DNA of 12,016 nucleotides from Calditrichia bacterium (lineage in GTDB: Bacteria > Calditrichota > Calditrichia > Calditrichales > Calditrichaceae): assembly GCA_027039465.1 (NCBI GenBank), contig JALWEA010000241.1:488-12503 (forward strand). Reading direction: 5' to 3'. Below, in pieces: positions 5,582-12,016 of this stretch; within the stretch, counting starts at the first letter, position 1, and each line of letters opens with the position of its first letter. The notes beneath the pieces were generated by a model. That model had not been told where the DNA came from. It worked only from the letters and a program-made list of their open reading frames with translations, and ran no database searches. The translations under genes and the position numbers were made by a program.

Positions 5582-7942
5582 TTAAATCACCTGTTCGGTA
5601 CGCCGGATAATCTCCTCCTGCAATTCGGAGGTCAAATCCACAAAATAATCGCTGTAGCCCGCCACGCGTACAATTAAATCGCGATACTGTTCGGGATGCT
5701 GCTGCGCCTTGCGCAGCGTATCGGCCGTAACCACGTTGAACTGAATATGGTGTCCGTCCATGCGAAAATACGTTCGAATCAGTTTGGCCACTTTATCGAA
5801 TCCTTCTTCGGTATCAAAAACCTGAGGCGTAAATTTTTGATTGAGCAACGTGCCGCCCGTGCGCAAATGGTCGATTTTGGCCGCTGATTTAATCACAGCG
5901 GTCGGGCCTTTAACATCCATGCCCTGCACCGGCGAAATGCCCTCCGAAAGCGGGAAACCGGCTTTGCGTCCGTCCGGTGTGGCGCCTACTACACTTCCGA
6001 AATAAACATGCACGGTGGTAGGCAGTAAATTCACCCGATAATGCCCGCCTTTGGTGTTTGGCCTTCCGTCAATGGCTTTAAAGTAAGTTTCGAAAATTTG
6101 TTTCAGAATGGCATCGGCATAATCATCGTCATTACCGTAACGCGGCGTGTGGTTTAAAATTAGGTCAAGAATCTCATCGTAACCGTCAAAATTATCGCGC
6201 ATGGCTTCCAACAAATGTTTCATGCTAAAATGCTTGCGATCGAAAACATGGAATTTAATGGCGCTCAGACTGTCGGTCATGCTGCCCATGCCCACTCCTT
6301 GAATGTAGGAATTATTGTAGCGGGCGCCGCCGTCATTGTAGTCTTTACCCTTGGCAATGCAATCATCTATGAGAATGGACATGAACGGCGCGGGTAAATA
6401 CTGCGCGTACAAGCGTTCGATAATGCGGTTGCCTTTGATTTTAATATCAATAAAACGGTTGACTTGCTTCTCGAAAGCCCGATACAGTTGATCGAAAGAT
6501 TCGAACGATGCGGGCTCGCCGGTTTTCAGCCCGATTGTTTTACCGGTGCGGGGATCCCGTCCGTTATTGAGGGTTATTTCCAGCACTTTGACCAAATTGA
6601 AATAACCGGTCAGAATGTAGCTTTCCTTGCCGAAGACACCGGCTTCCACGCAGCCGCTGGCGCCGCCCAAACGGGCATCCACAATGTCTTTGCCCTGCCG
6701 TACCATTTCCTGAATGATGGAGTCGGTATTAAACAGCGAAGGTTGACCGAAGCCCGTTTGAATGATTTTCAACGCACGTTTCAGCAGACGATCCGGCGTC
6801 TTTTTGCTGATTTGCACCATGGAACTGGGTTGCAGAATGCGCATTTCTTCGATGACATCCAAAATCAAATAAGAAAGCTCGTTGCTGGCATCCTGCCCTT
6901 CGGCGTCCACTCCGCCTACATTAATCAGACAAAAATCCGTGTAAGTGTTGCTCTCTTGCGCCGTGACACCGACTTTGGGCGGCGCCGGTTGATTATTAAA
7001 TTTCACCCAAAAAGACATCAGCAGCTCTTTGGCCGATTCCGGGGTTAACGTTCCCAGGGCCAACTCGCGCTTGTAAAAGGGGTACAGATGCTGATCCAAC
7101 CGGCCCGGATTGAACGAATCCCACGTATTTAATTCCGTAATAACGCCCAAATGCACAAACCAGTAATACTGCAGCGCTTCCCAAAAAGTACGCGGGGCAT
7201 GCGCCGGAACCCAACGGCAAATAGCCGCCATTTGCTGCAATTCAGCGCGCCGTTTGGTGTCGTTTTCGCGTGCGGCCAAATCGTCCAGTAATTGGGCGTA
7301 TCTCCCGGCAAAGCGAATCAAGGCATCAGCGGCAATGTTCATAGCCTTCAGTTCTTCGCGCTTATTCAGGGCTTGCGGATCATTGAAAAAATCCAATTGC
7401 TCCAGGCTGCGTTGAATATCCGCCTTAAAATCCAACATGCCCTTGCGGTAAATTTTATCGTCCAAAACGGTGTGCCCGGGTGCGCGCTGCTCCATAAATT
7501 CCGTAAACACACCCGCCTCATAAGCATCGATCCATTCGGCGTCCATTTCTTTGAAAATCCGGTCACGAATGGAGCGGCCTTGCCAAAAAGGACGTACTTC
7601 TTCTAACAAAATGCGCCGCGTCTCGGCATCGGACGAAAATGGTATTTTGGGACGCGTGTGTAAAATCTCCAAATCCTGCGCCGTGTGCGTGCTGATTTCC
7701 GGATAGGTGGGCGTTTCTTTGGGCGCCGGACCGCGTTCGCCCACAATCAGTTCGCCGTCATTCACGCAAAGTTCCTTGTGTTCCAAAATGTATTTAAAAG
7801 CCAGGGCACGCGCTACCGGCACGGATACCTGACCGGCCAGCGGCGATTTGTAAAATTCCGTGACCAGCTTGGCCCGCTCGGCCGAAATTTTCGGTTCGGC
7901 CGTCAGCGTTTGTTCGCGTAATTTACGGATACGTTCGTTCAT
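5582..7942 (-). CDS. hypD: Glycyl radical enzyme, probable trans-4-hydroxy-L-proline dehydratase
   Basis: A 786-residue glycyl radical enzyme, full length for the HypD group. The N-terminal PFL-type domain runs to about 630 and the glycyl radical domain closes the protein. The thiyl cysteine is C431 in SGCVEAG, the base E433, and the radical glycine G762 in RVAGYSDYF. From memory, C. difficile HypD uses C434, E436, G765, H160, D339, F340, Y450, S334 and T645. The counterparts here, C431, E433, G762, H157, D336, F337, Y447, S331 and T642, are all present at a constant offset of three. HypD removes water from hydroxyproline to give pyrroline-5-carboxylate in the anaerobic cytoplasm. Its activase ends 7 bp upstream, and a peptidase and peptide transporter lie further upstream. 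Formate-lyase, glycerol and choline enzymes fit less well. A related C-N-cleaving hydroxyproline lyase (HplG-type) is the main alternative. The ATG follows AGGTGAGG by 10 nt. Confidence 0.85.
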   Translation of the reverse strand: MNERIRKLREQTLTAEPKISAERAKLVTEFYKSPLAGQVSVPVARALAFKYILEHKELCVNDGELIVGERGPAPKETPTYPEISTHTAQDLEILHTRPKIPFSSDAETRRILLEEVRPFWQGRSIRDRIFKEMDAEWIDAYEAGVFTEFMEQRAPGHTVLDDKIYRKGMLDFKADIQRSLEQLDFFNDPQALNKREELKAMNIAADALIRFAGRYAQLLDDLAARENDTKRRAELQQMAAICRWVPAHAPRTFWEALQYYWFVHLGVITELNTWDSFNPGRLDQHLYPFYKRELALGTLTPESAKELLMSFWVKFNNQPAPPKVGVTAQESNTYTDFCLINVGGVDAEGQDASNELSYLILDVIEEMRILQPSSMVQISKKTPDRLLKRALKIIQTGFGQPSLFNTDSIIQEMVRQGKDIVDARLGGASGCVEAGVFGKESYILTGYFNLVKVLEITLNNGRDPRTGKTIGLKTGEPASFESFDQLYRAFEKQVNRFIDIKIKGNRIIERLYAQYLPAPFMSILIDDCIAKGKDYNDGGARYNNSYIQGVGMGSMTDSLSAIKFHVFDRKHFSMKHLLEAMRDNFDGYDEILDLILNHTPRYGNDDDYADAILKQIFETYFKAIDGRPNTKGGHYRVNLLPTTVHVYFGSVVGATPDGRKAGFPLSEGISPVQGMDVKGPTAVIKSAAKIDHLRTGGTLLNQKFTPQVFDTEEGFDKVAKLIRTYFRMDGHHIQFNVVTADTLRKAQQHPEQYRDLIVRVAGYSDYFVDLTSELQEEIIRRTEQVI

Positions 7943-7949
7943 TTGGTTT

Positions 7950-8756
7950 TTACCTCACCTTAAGTTGGTATTGTCTGAAAATGTCTTTTTTTTGTTCGAT
8001 TTCATCCGTGCTCTGCGGTTGTTTGTGCCCACCGGGGACGGGCAATCCCAGCCGCTCGTATTTGCTTTCGGCAAACTGATTGTATTGCAGCAGTTCCACC
8101 GGCAAATTTTTATCGACCGAAGAAAGAAAATGGGCGATGGCAACCAAATTTTCGTCCGTGTCCGTTATGTCCGGAATCAATGGGACGCGAATGAGCAGCG
8201 GTGCTTTTTCTTCGTACATCTGCAAAAAATTTTTAATGATCACCCGGTTCGAAACGCCGGTGTATTTTCGGTGCAGTGAATCATCCATCAGTTTAAGATC
8301 GTACAGCCATAAATCCACCAGGGGCAAAATGCGTTGAATGCGATCATACCCCGCGTAGCCGGTCGTATCGACCGTGGTGTGAATTTCCATGGCTTTAAAC
8401 CCTTGCAATAAATCGTGTAAAAAATCGATCTGCAACAGCGGTTCACCGCCGGAGACGGTAACGCCGCCACCGGATTCGTCGAAAAACAAGACGTCTTTTT
8501 CCACTTCCTTTAATAGCTGCTCCACCGTTACTTCTTTGCCGATCAGACCGTCATCACGATAGAGCAAATCGCCCTGATAAGCCGTGCGCAGTTGGCCCTT
8601 TGGCTCGGGTTCGGGCGAGCGGCTTTCCGGGTTTTGGCACCACCAACAATTGAGCGGACAGCCTTTGAAAAAGACGGTGGTACGGATGCCGGGCCCGTCA
8701 TGAATGGCGAAGCGTTTGATGTCGTAAACAATGCCACTTGAATTCGGATTAAACAC
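7950..8756 (-). CDS. Radical-SAM glycyl radical enzyme activase (HypD-activating enzyme)
   Basis: A 268-residue radical SAM enzyme that should place the glycyl radical on the neighbouring dehydratase, using SAM and one [4Fe-4S] cluster. The cluster cysteines are C33, C37 and C40 in KGCPLNCWWCQNPES; the GGEP SAM motif is at 103-106; the activase segments HDGPGIRTTVFFKG, DLKLMDDSLHRKYTG and RVPLIPDITDTDEN are all present. These are the only three cysteines. Many activases of this type carry an inserted ferredoxin-like domain with two more clusters after the CxxxCxxC; here residues 44-80 are short and cysteine-free, so only one cluster is expected, as in formate-lyase activase. The start is GTG at 8756, directly after an in-frame TAG and 8 nt past AAGGGA (8765-8770). 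It begins 20 bp after the peptidase gene and ends 7 bp before the dehydratase gene, so it is an operon member. Confidence 0.88.
   Translation of the reverse strand: MFNPNSSGIVYDIKRFAIHDGPGIRTTVFFKGCPLNCWWCQNPESRSPEPEPKGQLRTAYQGDLLYRDDGLIGKEVTVEQLLKEVEKDVLFFDESGGGVTVSGGEPLLQIDFLHDLLQGFKAMEIHTTVDTTGYAGYDRIQRILPLVDLWLYDLKLMDDSLHRKYTGVSNRVIIKNFLQMYEEKAPLLIRVPLIPDITDTDENLVAIAHFLSSVDKNLPVELLQYNQFAESKYERLGLPVPGGHKQPQSTDEIEQKKDIFRQYQLKVR
7953..7960 (-). promoter_or_regulatory. Ribosome binding site for the glycyl radical enzyme
   Basis: AGGTGAGG on the minus strand, lying in the last codons of the activase gene and 10 nt before the ATG at 7942. This arrangement suggests translational coupling of activase and target enzyme. 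Confidence 0.6.
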
Positions 8757-8764
8757 CTATGGAT

Positions 8765-8770
8765 TCCCTT
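8765..8770 (-). promoter_or_regulatory. Ribosome binding site deciding the activase GTG start
   Basis: AAGGGA on the minus strand, 8 nt before GTG at 8756. The in-frame TAG just before that GTG rules out any longer protein. Confidence 0.6.
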
Positions 8771-8776
8771 CGATTT

Positions 8777-9961
8777 TCAAGATCGTATTAATAACAATTC
8801 TTTTTGCGGGTGCGAAAGAAACTCCGCGCCGTCCGAAGTAACCACGACCATTTCCTCAATGGTCACCACCCCGCGACCGGCAACCGTTAAGCGCGGCTCG
8901 ATGGTAAATACCATGTTTTCTTCGATTTTGCGAAACGGCTTTTCGGCGTACTTTTCCCAGGCAGGCCCCAACAGCGCCGTTCCGTCATGGGAAAAGCGTC
9001 CCACCTGATGCCCCAGTCCGTGGGGAAATTCTTCGTACCCGGCTTCGACTATTATCTTGCGCGCCACGGCATCCACATCCAATCCGATTGCACCTGGACG
9101 GATGGCCTTGCGCGCCTCTTCAATGGCCCTGACAATGGTGTCAAAACCCTTTTGCACCTCAGGCGGCGCTTGCGTCTCGCCCTTTTCCAAAACGTAAAAC
9201 GTGCGTTGCATATCGGAGCAGTAGCCATTCACCCGAACGCCGAAATCCATATTTAAAACGTGCCCCGGTTGAACTTTTTTGTCCGTCGGCGCATAATGGG
9301 CTTCGGCCGTGTCCGGGCCGGTGAAAACCGCGGGACAAACCTGCGGTTCCCAGGCAAATTCCAAACCCCGTTTGCGCACTTCGTCCTTCATGAAAGCGGC
9401 AATCTGTTTTTCGCTTTTTCCCGGTTGAATGAAGGCACCGACCAATTCAAAAATCTCTTCCGTATGCCGAATGGCTTCCCGCATGGCAGCCAATTCCGTC
9501 GGCGATTTTCGTTCGCGCAGCGCGGAAACCAATCGCTCGGCCGAAACGATACGATCATCCATACCGATTTCCCGCAACATTTCCTGCATGGTTAAAAACA
9601 TACCGTGGGTAATGCCGTCGCAAATTTCGCTGCCGATCGAATAATTCAAAGCGATTTGTTTGGGATTCAGAGACTTCATGTATTCCTGAAACGGCTTTTT
9701 AATACCCTCCACAAAACCCGTTACTTCGTCGTAAGCGCCGGTTTCTTCCACCATCTTTTGATCGTATTTTCCCACAATGGCGCGTGCCGATCCGTTCTTG
9801 GCAAGAATAAATGCCGAATGCCAGGTCAGATCGGCCGGGGCTAAGAAGGGCAGCATCGGATCGCCGTTAATTTGACTTTCCCGCACAAATGTAATCCAGC
9901 AATCCGTATTGAATTCTTTCAATAACTCCTTTGCTTGCGCGATTTTTTCTTTAATAAGCAT
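8777..9961 (-). CDS. M24B metallopeptidase, Xaa-Pro dipeptidase/aminopeptidase
   Basis: A 394-residue cytoplasmic pita-bread peptidase. Residues 1-145 are the creatinase/prolidase N-terminal domain and 155-394 the catalytic domain. The five metal ligands expected for two Mn or Co ions are visible: D239 (NMDFGV), D250 (CSDMQRTF), H318 (HGLGHQVG), E355 (FTIEP) and E369 (TIEEM). Family members cut the bond before proline, either in X-Pro dipeptides or at the N-terminus of longer peptides; prolidases also accept X-Hyp. In most relatives an Arg lies two residues before the last Glu; here it is Thr367, which may change substrate preference. The ATG at 9961 is chosen because GAGG lies 6 nt ahead; the in-frame ATG at 9973 gives 398 residues but has only a weak site. 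It leads the unit with activase and dehydratase, as expected if it supplies free Hyp or Pro. Confidence 0.88.
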   Translation of the reverse strand: MLIKEKIAQAKELLKEFNTDCWITFVRESQINGDPMLPFLAPADLTWHSAFILAKNGSARAIVGKYDQKMVEETGAYDEVTGFVEGIKKPFQEYMKSLNPKQIALNYSIGSEICDGITHGMFLTMQEMLREIGMDDRIVSAERLVSALRERKSPTELAAMREAIRHTEEIFELVGAFIQPGKSEKQIAAFMKDEVRKRGLEFAWEPQVCPAVFTGPDTAEAHYAPTDKKVQPGHVLNMDFGVRVNGYCSDMQRTFYVLEKGETQAPPEVQKGFDTIVRAIEEARKAIRPGAIGLDVDAVARKIIVEAGYEEFPHGLGHQVGRFSHDGTALLGPAWEKYAEKPFRKIEENMVFTIEPRLTVAGRGVVTIEEMVVVTSDGAEFLSHPQKELLLIRS

Positions 9962-9967
9962 CGAATG

Positions 9968-9971
9968 CCTC
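9968..9971 (-). promoter_or_regulatory. Ribosome binding site favouring the M24 peptidase start at 9961
   Basis: GAGG on the minus strand, 6 nt before the ATG at 9961 and overlapping the alternative ATG at 9973. The longer form has only an A-rich AAAGAA ahead of it. Confidence 0.5.
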
Positions 9972-9973
9972 AT

Positions 9974-10217
9974 TTCTTTTTAGTAAAACCTTTAAAAAAT
10001 GCAGTGATTTTAAGATTTTCTCATTTTAAATATTCGCTTCTGATTTCAACTCACAACCGATCATGGCTAAGCCTCTGTTGATCATAAGATTACGTCCCCT
10101 TCTCTTCGAAGAAGAGAGGGGGAATGAGGGGGTGAGTTAAACATCGCAAATTTTTCAAAGGTTTCTTTAGTCTCACTCAGGTAACTCTCCCCAAACTTTG
10201 AGACATGGGAAGAATTT
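9974..10217. other. Intergenic region between peptide transporter and M24 peptidase genes
   Basis: No gene is seen in these 244 bp. A GC-rich palindrome is at 10096-10122. A weak promoter for the peptidase unit could be TTGAAA (10044-10049) with TAAAAT (10023-10028), but the spacer is only 15 bp. GATCAT occurs at 10059-10064 and 10080-10085, 21 bp apart, about two helical turns, which could mark a regulator site. No T-run terminator follows the transporter stop, so readthrough into the peptidase unit is possible. Confidence 0.4.
10096..10122. repeat. Strong intergenic palindrome, probable dispersed repeat element
   Basis: A 12-bp stem (10096-10107 with 10111-10122, one wobble pair) closes on a 3-nt GAA loop. 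It has CT-rich and GA-rich arms and is followed by GAATGAGGGGGTGAG. There is no T-run on either strand. The purine/pyrimidine asymmetry and its position between two units resemble short dispersed intergenic repeats (REP-like or non-autonomous mobile elements), but only one copy is in this window. It could also partly end or stabilise the upstream transcript. Confidence 0.55.
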
Positions 10218-11495
10218 TTATCCTGCAAATCGTTTTAACGGTTTCATGAACAACAGAACCAACACACCGGCAAACAGCGACAGCCCCATTAAAAGCAAAA
10301 AGTATTCATGATGCGAAATGGAACTGTAAAAGCGTCCGAAAATGCCCGAGCTGAACGCACCGAGCGCCGTGGAACCGAACCAGGCGCCCATCATCAAACC
10401 CTGAATGCGCTGGGGCGCCACTTTGGAAACATACGATTGCCCCATGGGAGAAATTAAAATCTCGGCCAAAGTGATGAACAGGTAGGTTGTGATCAACCAG
10501 GCCGGAGACATCATCGGCTTGTCCGCATCACCTCCGGAAAGCGAAGCCCAAACCATAATGCCCATGGCTACCGCCATGATAATCATGCCGAAAAAGATTT
10601 TTACCGGAGTGGACGGTTCCCTGCTTTTGACGCGCATGCGGGCAAACACGGCCAACAAAGGCGGCGTGAGCAATAAGATGAAAATGGCATTGAACATCAC
10701 ATAAGTTTCGGGACGTAAAAATTTGTAGGCAACCGTCGAACGGTCGGCGAACAATGTTAAAGCCATGCCGTTTTGGTAGAATGGCATCCAAAAAAGCGAG
10801 GCAATCACGAACAGTACGATGAGCACCAAAATCCGTTGCCAGAATTCCTTCTGATCAATATCCTTGTTGTTTTGGCGGATTTGCGCCTTGACCGTTGCGC
10901 TGTTGGAATCGGCTTGACGCAAATATTTTTTACCGGCTTCCATGGCAATAATGGCCAGGCCCATGCCGATAGCCGCCGCCAAAAAGGCAATATTGTAATT
11001 GTTGAAGAACGCACCGATTAAAGTCGCAGCCAAAGGGCCGAGCGTGGCGCCGACATTAACGCCCATGTAATAAATATTAAAGCCGGTATCGCGCAATTCC
11101 TGCTTATTGCGGTACAAATTGCCCACCAAAACGGACATATTCACCTTGAAAATTCCGGTGCCAACCGCAATTAAAATCAAGCCCACGTAAAACGGCGCAA
11201 TTAACTGCGGCGAAGAAACGGTTAAACCGATGTAACCCAGGGCCATCATCCAAAGCCCGATGCGAATGGTAGCCAACTGTCCTAACAGTCCGTCCCCCAG
11301 CCAACCGCCGACCAAAGGGAACAAGTAGGCTGCCGCTAAAAACACACCGTACAAGGTTCCTTTACGCTGATCGTCGAACTGCAGCACTTTGTCCATGTAC
11401 AAAACGTAAACGGCGGACATAATGTAAAAGCCGAAGCGCTCCCACATTTCCACCGAAAACAAAACCGCCAGTCCCTTGGGATGTTTTTTGAACAT
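10218..11495 (-). CDS. POT/PTR2-family proton-coupled di/tripeptide transporter
   Basis: A 425-residue inner-membrane carrier of the proton-dependent oligopeptide transporter family. The proton-coupling ExxER motif is E16-E19-R20 in VEMWERFGFY; GTGIFKVN (112-119) holds the conserved lysine K117; the PTR2 signature FNIYYMGVNVGATLGP lies at 139-154; a TM10-type AEILISPMGQSYVSKVAP segment lies at 344-361. About 12 membrane segments are seen, and the loop around 190-220 is hydrophilic, so the extra two-helix insert of many bacterial POTs seems absent. Family members import di- and tripeptides with protons. The ATG at 11495 has GAGG 6 nt ahead; a GTG at 11507 would add four residues. The upstream reductase-family gene ends at 11504, so the genes abut and are probably coupled. 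Beside an Xaa-Pro peptidase, Pro- or Hyp-containing peptides are a likely cargo, by inference. Confidence 0.9.
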   Translation of the reverse strand: MFKKHPKGLAVLFSVEMWERFGFYIMSAVYVLYMDKVLQFDDQRKGTLYGVFLAAAYLFPLVGGWLGDGLLGQLATIRIGLWMMALGYIGLTVSSPQLIAPFYVGLILIAVGTGIFKVNMSVLVGNLYRNKQELRDTGFNIYYMGVNVGATLGPLAATLIGAFFNNYNIAFLAAAIGMGLAIIAMEAGKKYLRQADSNSATVKAQIRQNNKDIDQKEFWQRILVLIVLFVIASLFWMPFYQNGMALTLFADRSTVAYKFLRPETYVMFNAIFILLLTPPLLAVFARMRVKSREPSTPVKIFFGMIIMAVAMGIMVWASLSGGDADKPMMSPAWLITTYLFITLAEILISPMGQSYVSKVAPQRIQGLMMGAWFGSTALGAFSSGIFGRFYSSISHHEYFLLLMGLSLFAGVLVLLFMKPLKRFAG

Positions 11496-11501
11496 TTTTT
11501 G

Positions 11502-11505
11502 CCTC
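11502..11505 (-). promoter_or_regulatory. Ribosome binding site of the peptide transporter, overlapping the upstream stop
   Basis: GAGG on the minus strand shares bases with the TGA stop of the upstream gene (11504-11506) and is 6 nt before ATG 11495. This supports translational coupling and the shorter start over GTG 11507. Confidence 0.55.
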
Positions 11506-12016
11506 ACAGATAAATTGTTTGCCCCAGCCCCATGGCTTTGGCTTTACTAATGGCTACCGCAGCGGTGGCTAAATCCTGCACGCCGTTGCCCACGGATTTA
11601 AAAAAGGTAATTTGCCGCTCGTCCGTGCACCCTTTGAGCTCGCCCGCGGCTACCTGCCCGATTTCTCCCAAAACGTGCGCTTCGGAAATCAGTCCTTTTT
11701 TTAAGGGAATTAATAAGTCGCCCGCTTCCTGCAGGCAGGCCTGTTTGGAATCTACAAATACCCTGGCGCGCTGCACGGTTTCTTGCGGGATTTCCTGCAT
11801 GTCGGGTTTAAAGGAGCCGATGCCGTTGATGTGGGTACCAGGCTTAATCCAATCGTCCTCAAACACCGGCTGCAAAGAAGTGGTGGCCGTGCAAATAATA
11901 TCCGCGGCTGCTACGGCTTGCCGCGGCGAAGCGGATTCAACCCGCATGTTCGGGAATAGCTGCCGAATTTCCTTAACCAAGTTTTCGGCGCGCCGTTCAT
12001 CCCGATCCACCACAAA
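11504..12016 (-). CDS. Ornithine cyclodeaminase/mu-crystallin family enzyme (5' end missing)
   Basis: The C-terminal 170 residues of an ornithine cyclodeaminase/mu-crystallin family protein; the frame runs off the right edge, so the GTG at 12013 is internal. Visible family signatures are AADIICTATTSLQPVF (Rossmann part), the PGTHINGIGSFKPDMQEI segment, VFVDSKQACLQEAGDL, then ELKGC and ITFFKSVGNGVQDLATA. The fragment opens at the end of the second Rossmann strand, where an Asp (FVVD) is more typical of NADH than NADPH use. Known members convert ornithine to proline, or reduce cyclic imines such as pyrroline-2-carboxylate, or act as alanine or other opine dehydrogenases. In this setting a role in proline, hydroxyproline or ornithine turnover is likely, but the substrate cannot be read from the fragment. 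It is the most upstream visible gene of the peptide/hydroxyproline block. Confidence 0.82.
   Translation of the reverse strand, partial: FVVDRDERRAENLVKEIRQLFPNMRVESASPRQAVAAADIICTATTSLQPVFEDDWIKPGTHINGIGSFKPDMQEIPQETVQRARVFVDSKQACLQEAGDLLIPLKKGLISEAHVLGEIGQVAAGELKGCTDERQITFFKSVGNGVQDLATAAVAISKAKAMGLGQTIYL

Noticed and set aside
6464..7048. Long open frame of 194 codons on the plus strand inside the glycyl radical enzyme gene
   Set aside because: It is antisense to a highly conserved coding region, has no family motif and no ribosome site; it is a by-product of the codon use of the real gene.
5582..7942. Annotation as pyruvate formate-lyase, glycerol dehydratase or choline trimethylamine-lyase
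   Set aside because: Formate-lyase has two adjacent catalytic cysteines, absent here. The YTDF, APGHTV and GCVExGxFGKE segments and the overall sequence follow HypD much more closely than the glycerol or choline enzymes.
9260..9595. Open frame of 111 codons on the plus strand inside the M24 peptidase gene
   Set aside because: The opposite frame holds all five metal ligands of the peptidase; the plus-strand product is rich in Arg and Phe without any recognisable domain.
10170..10204. GTCTCA and TGAGAC inverted pair downstream of the transporter gene as a terminator
   Set aside because: It has only 6 bp with a loop of more than 20 nt and no T-run; too weak to call.
11496..11507. GTG at 11507 as the start of the peptide transporter
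   Set aside because: It would leave the GAGG ribosome site inside the coding region; the ATG at 11495 has that site at good spacing. The longer form is not excluded.

Overview
The window most likely comes from a FCB-group bacterium, with Calditrichota (Caldithrix-like) or Ignavibacteria the best guesses. The evidence is a moderate base composition, strong AGGAGG ribosome sites, and secreted proteins ending in the type IX secretion (T9SS) sorting module with its YPNPFNP signature and a C-terminal KMMLVK. The phylum is inference from protein style; no rRNA or marker gene is present.

Layout. (1) 1-938, plus strand: the 3' part of a GT81 glycosyltransferase of the glucosyl-3-phosphoglycerate synthase type. 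It is convergent with the next unit, and a minus-strand terminator sits on its stop codon. (2) 996-5376, minus strand: three exported proteins. A 582-residue lamin-tail/Calx-beta/lamin-tail/T9SS protein has its own promoter and terminator. Downstream of it is a two-gene unit: a 446-residue protein with two dockerin-like calcium repeats and no sorting domain, then a 290-residue beta-sandwich (possibly cohesin-like) protein with a T9SS sorting domain. (3) 5582-12016, minus strand: a metabolic island transcribed in the order ornithine cyclodeaminase/mu-crystallin-family reductase (partial), POT-family peptide transporter, M24 Xaa-Pro peptidase, radical-SAM activase, glycyl radical enzyme.

The main result is the third block. 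The glycyl radical enzyme looks like trans-4-hydroxy-L-proline dehydratase (HypD). The catalytic residues that I recall for the Clostridioides difficile enzyme are all present at a constant offset of three. With a peptide importer and an X-Pro dipeptidase-type enzyme beside it, the island reads as an anaerobic pathway for collagen-like (Pro/Hyp-rich) peptides. Peptides enter through the POT carrier, the M24 peptidase releases Pro or Hyp from X-Pro/X-Hyp bonds, and the activated glycyl radical enzyme dehydrates Hyp to pyrroline-5-carboxylate. The cyclodeaminase-family enzyme probably works on a cyclic imino acid or on ornithine/proline. This assembly is inferred from family membership and gene order.

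The longest stretch without a gene (3238-3627) holds a terminator, a probable 5' leader and an inverted repeat. The 244-256 bp gap between the transporter and peptidase genes holds a strong GC-rich palindrome that looks like a dispersed intergenic repeat. I see no tRNA, rRNA, CRISPR array, insertion sequence or transposase.
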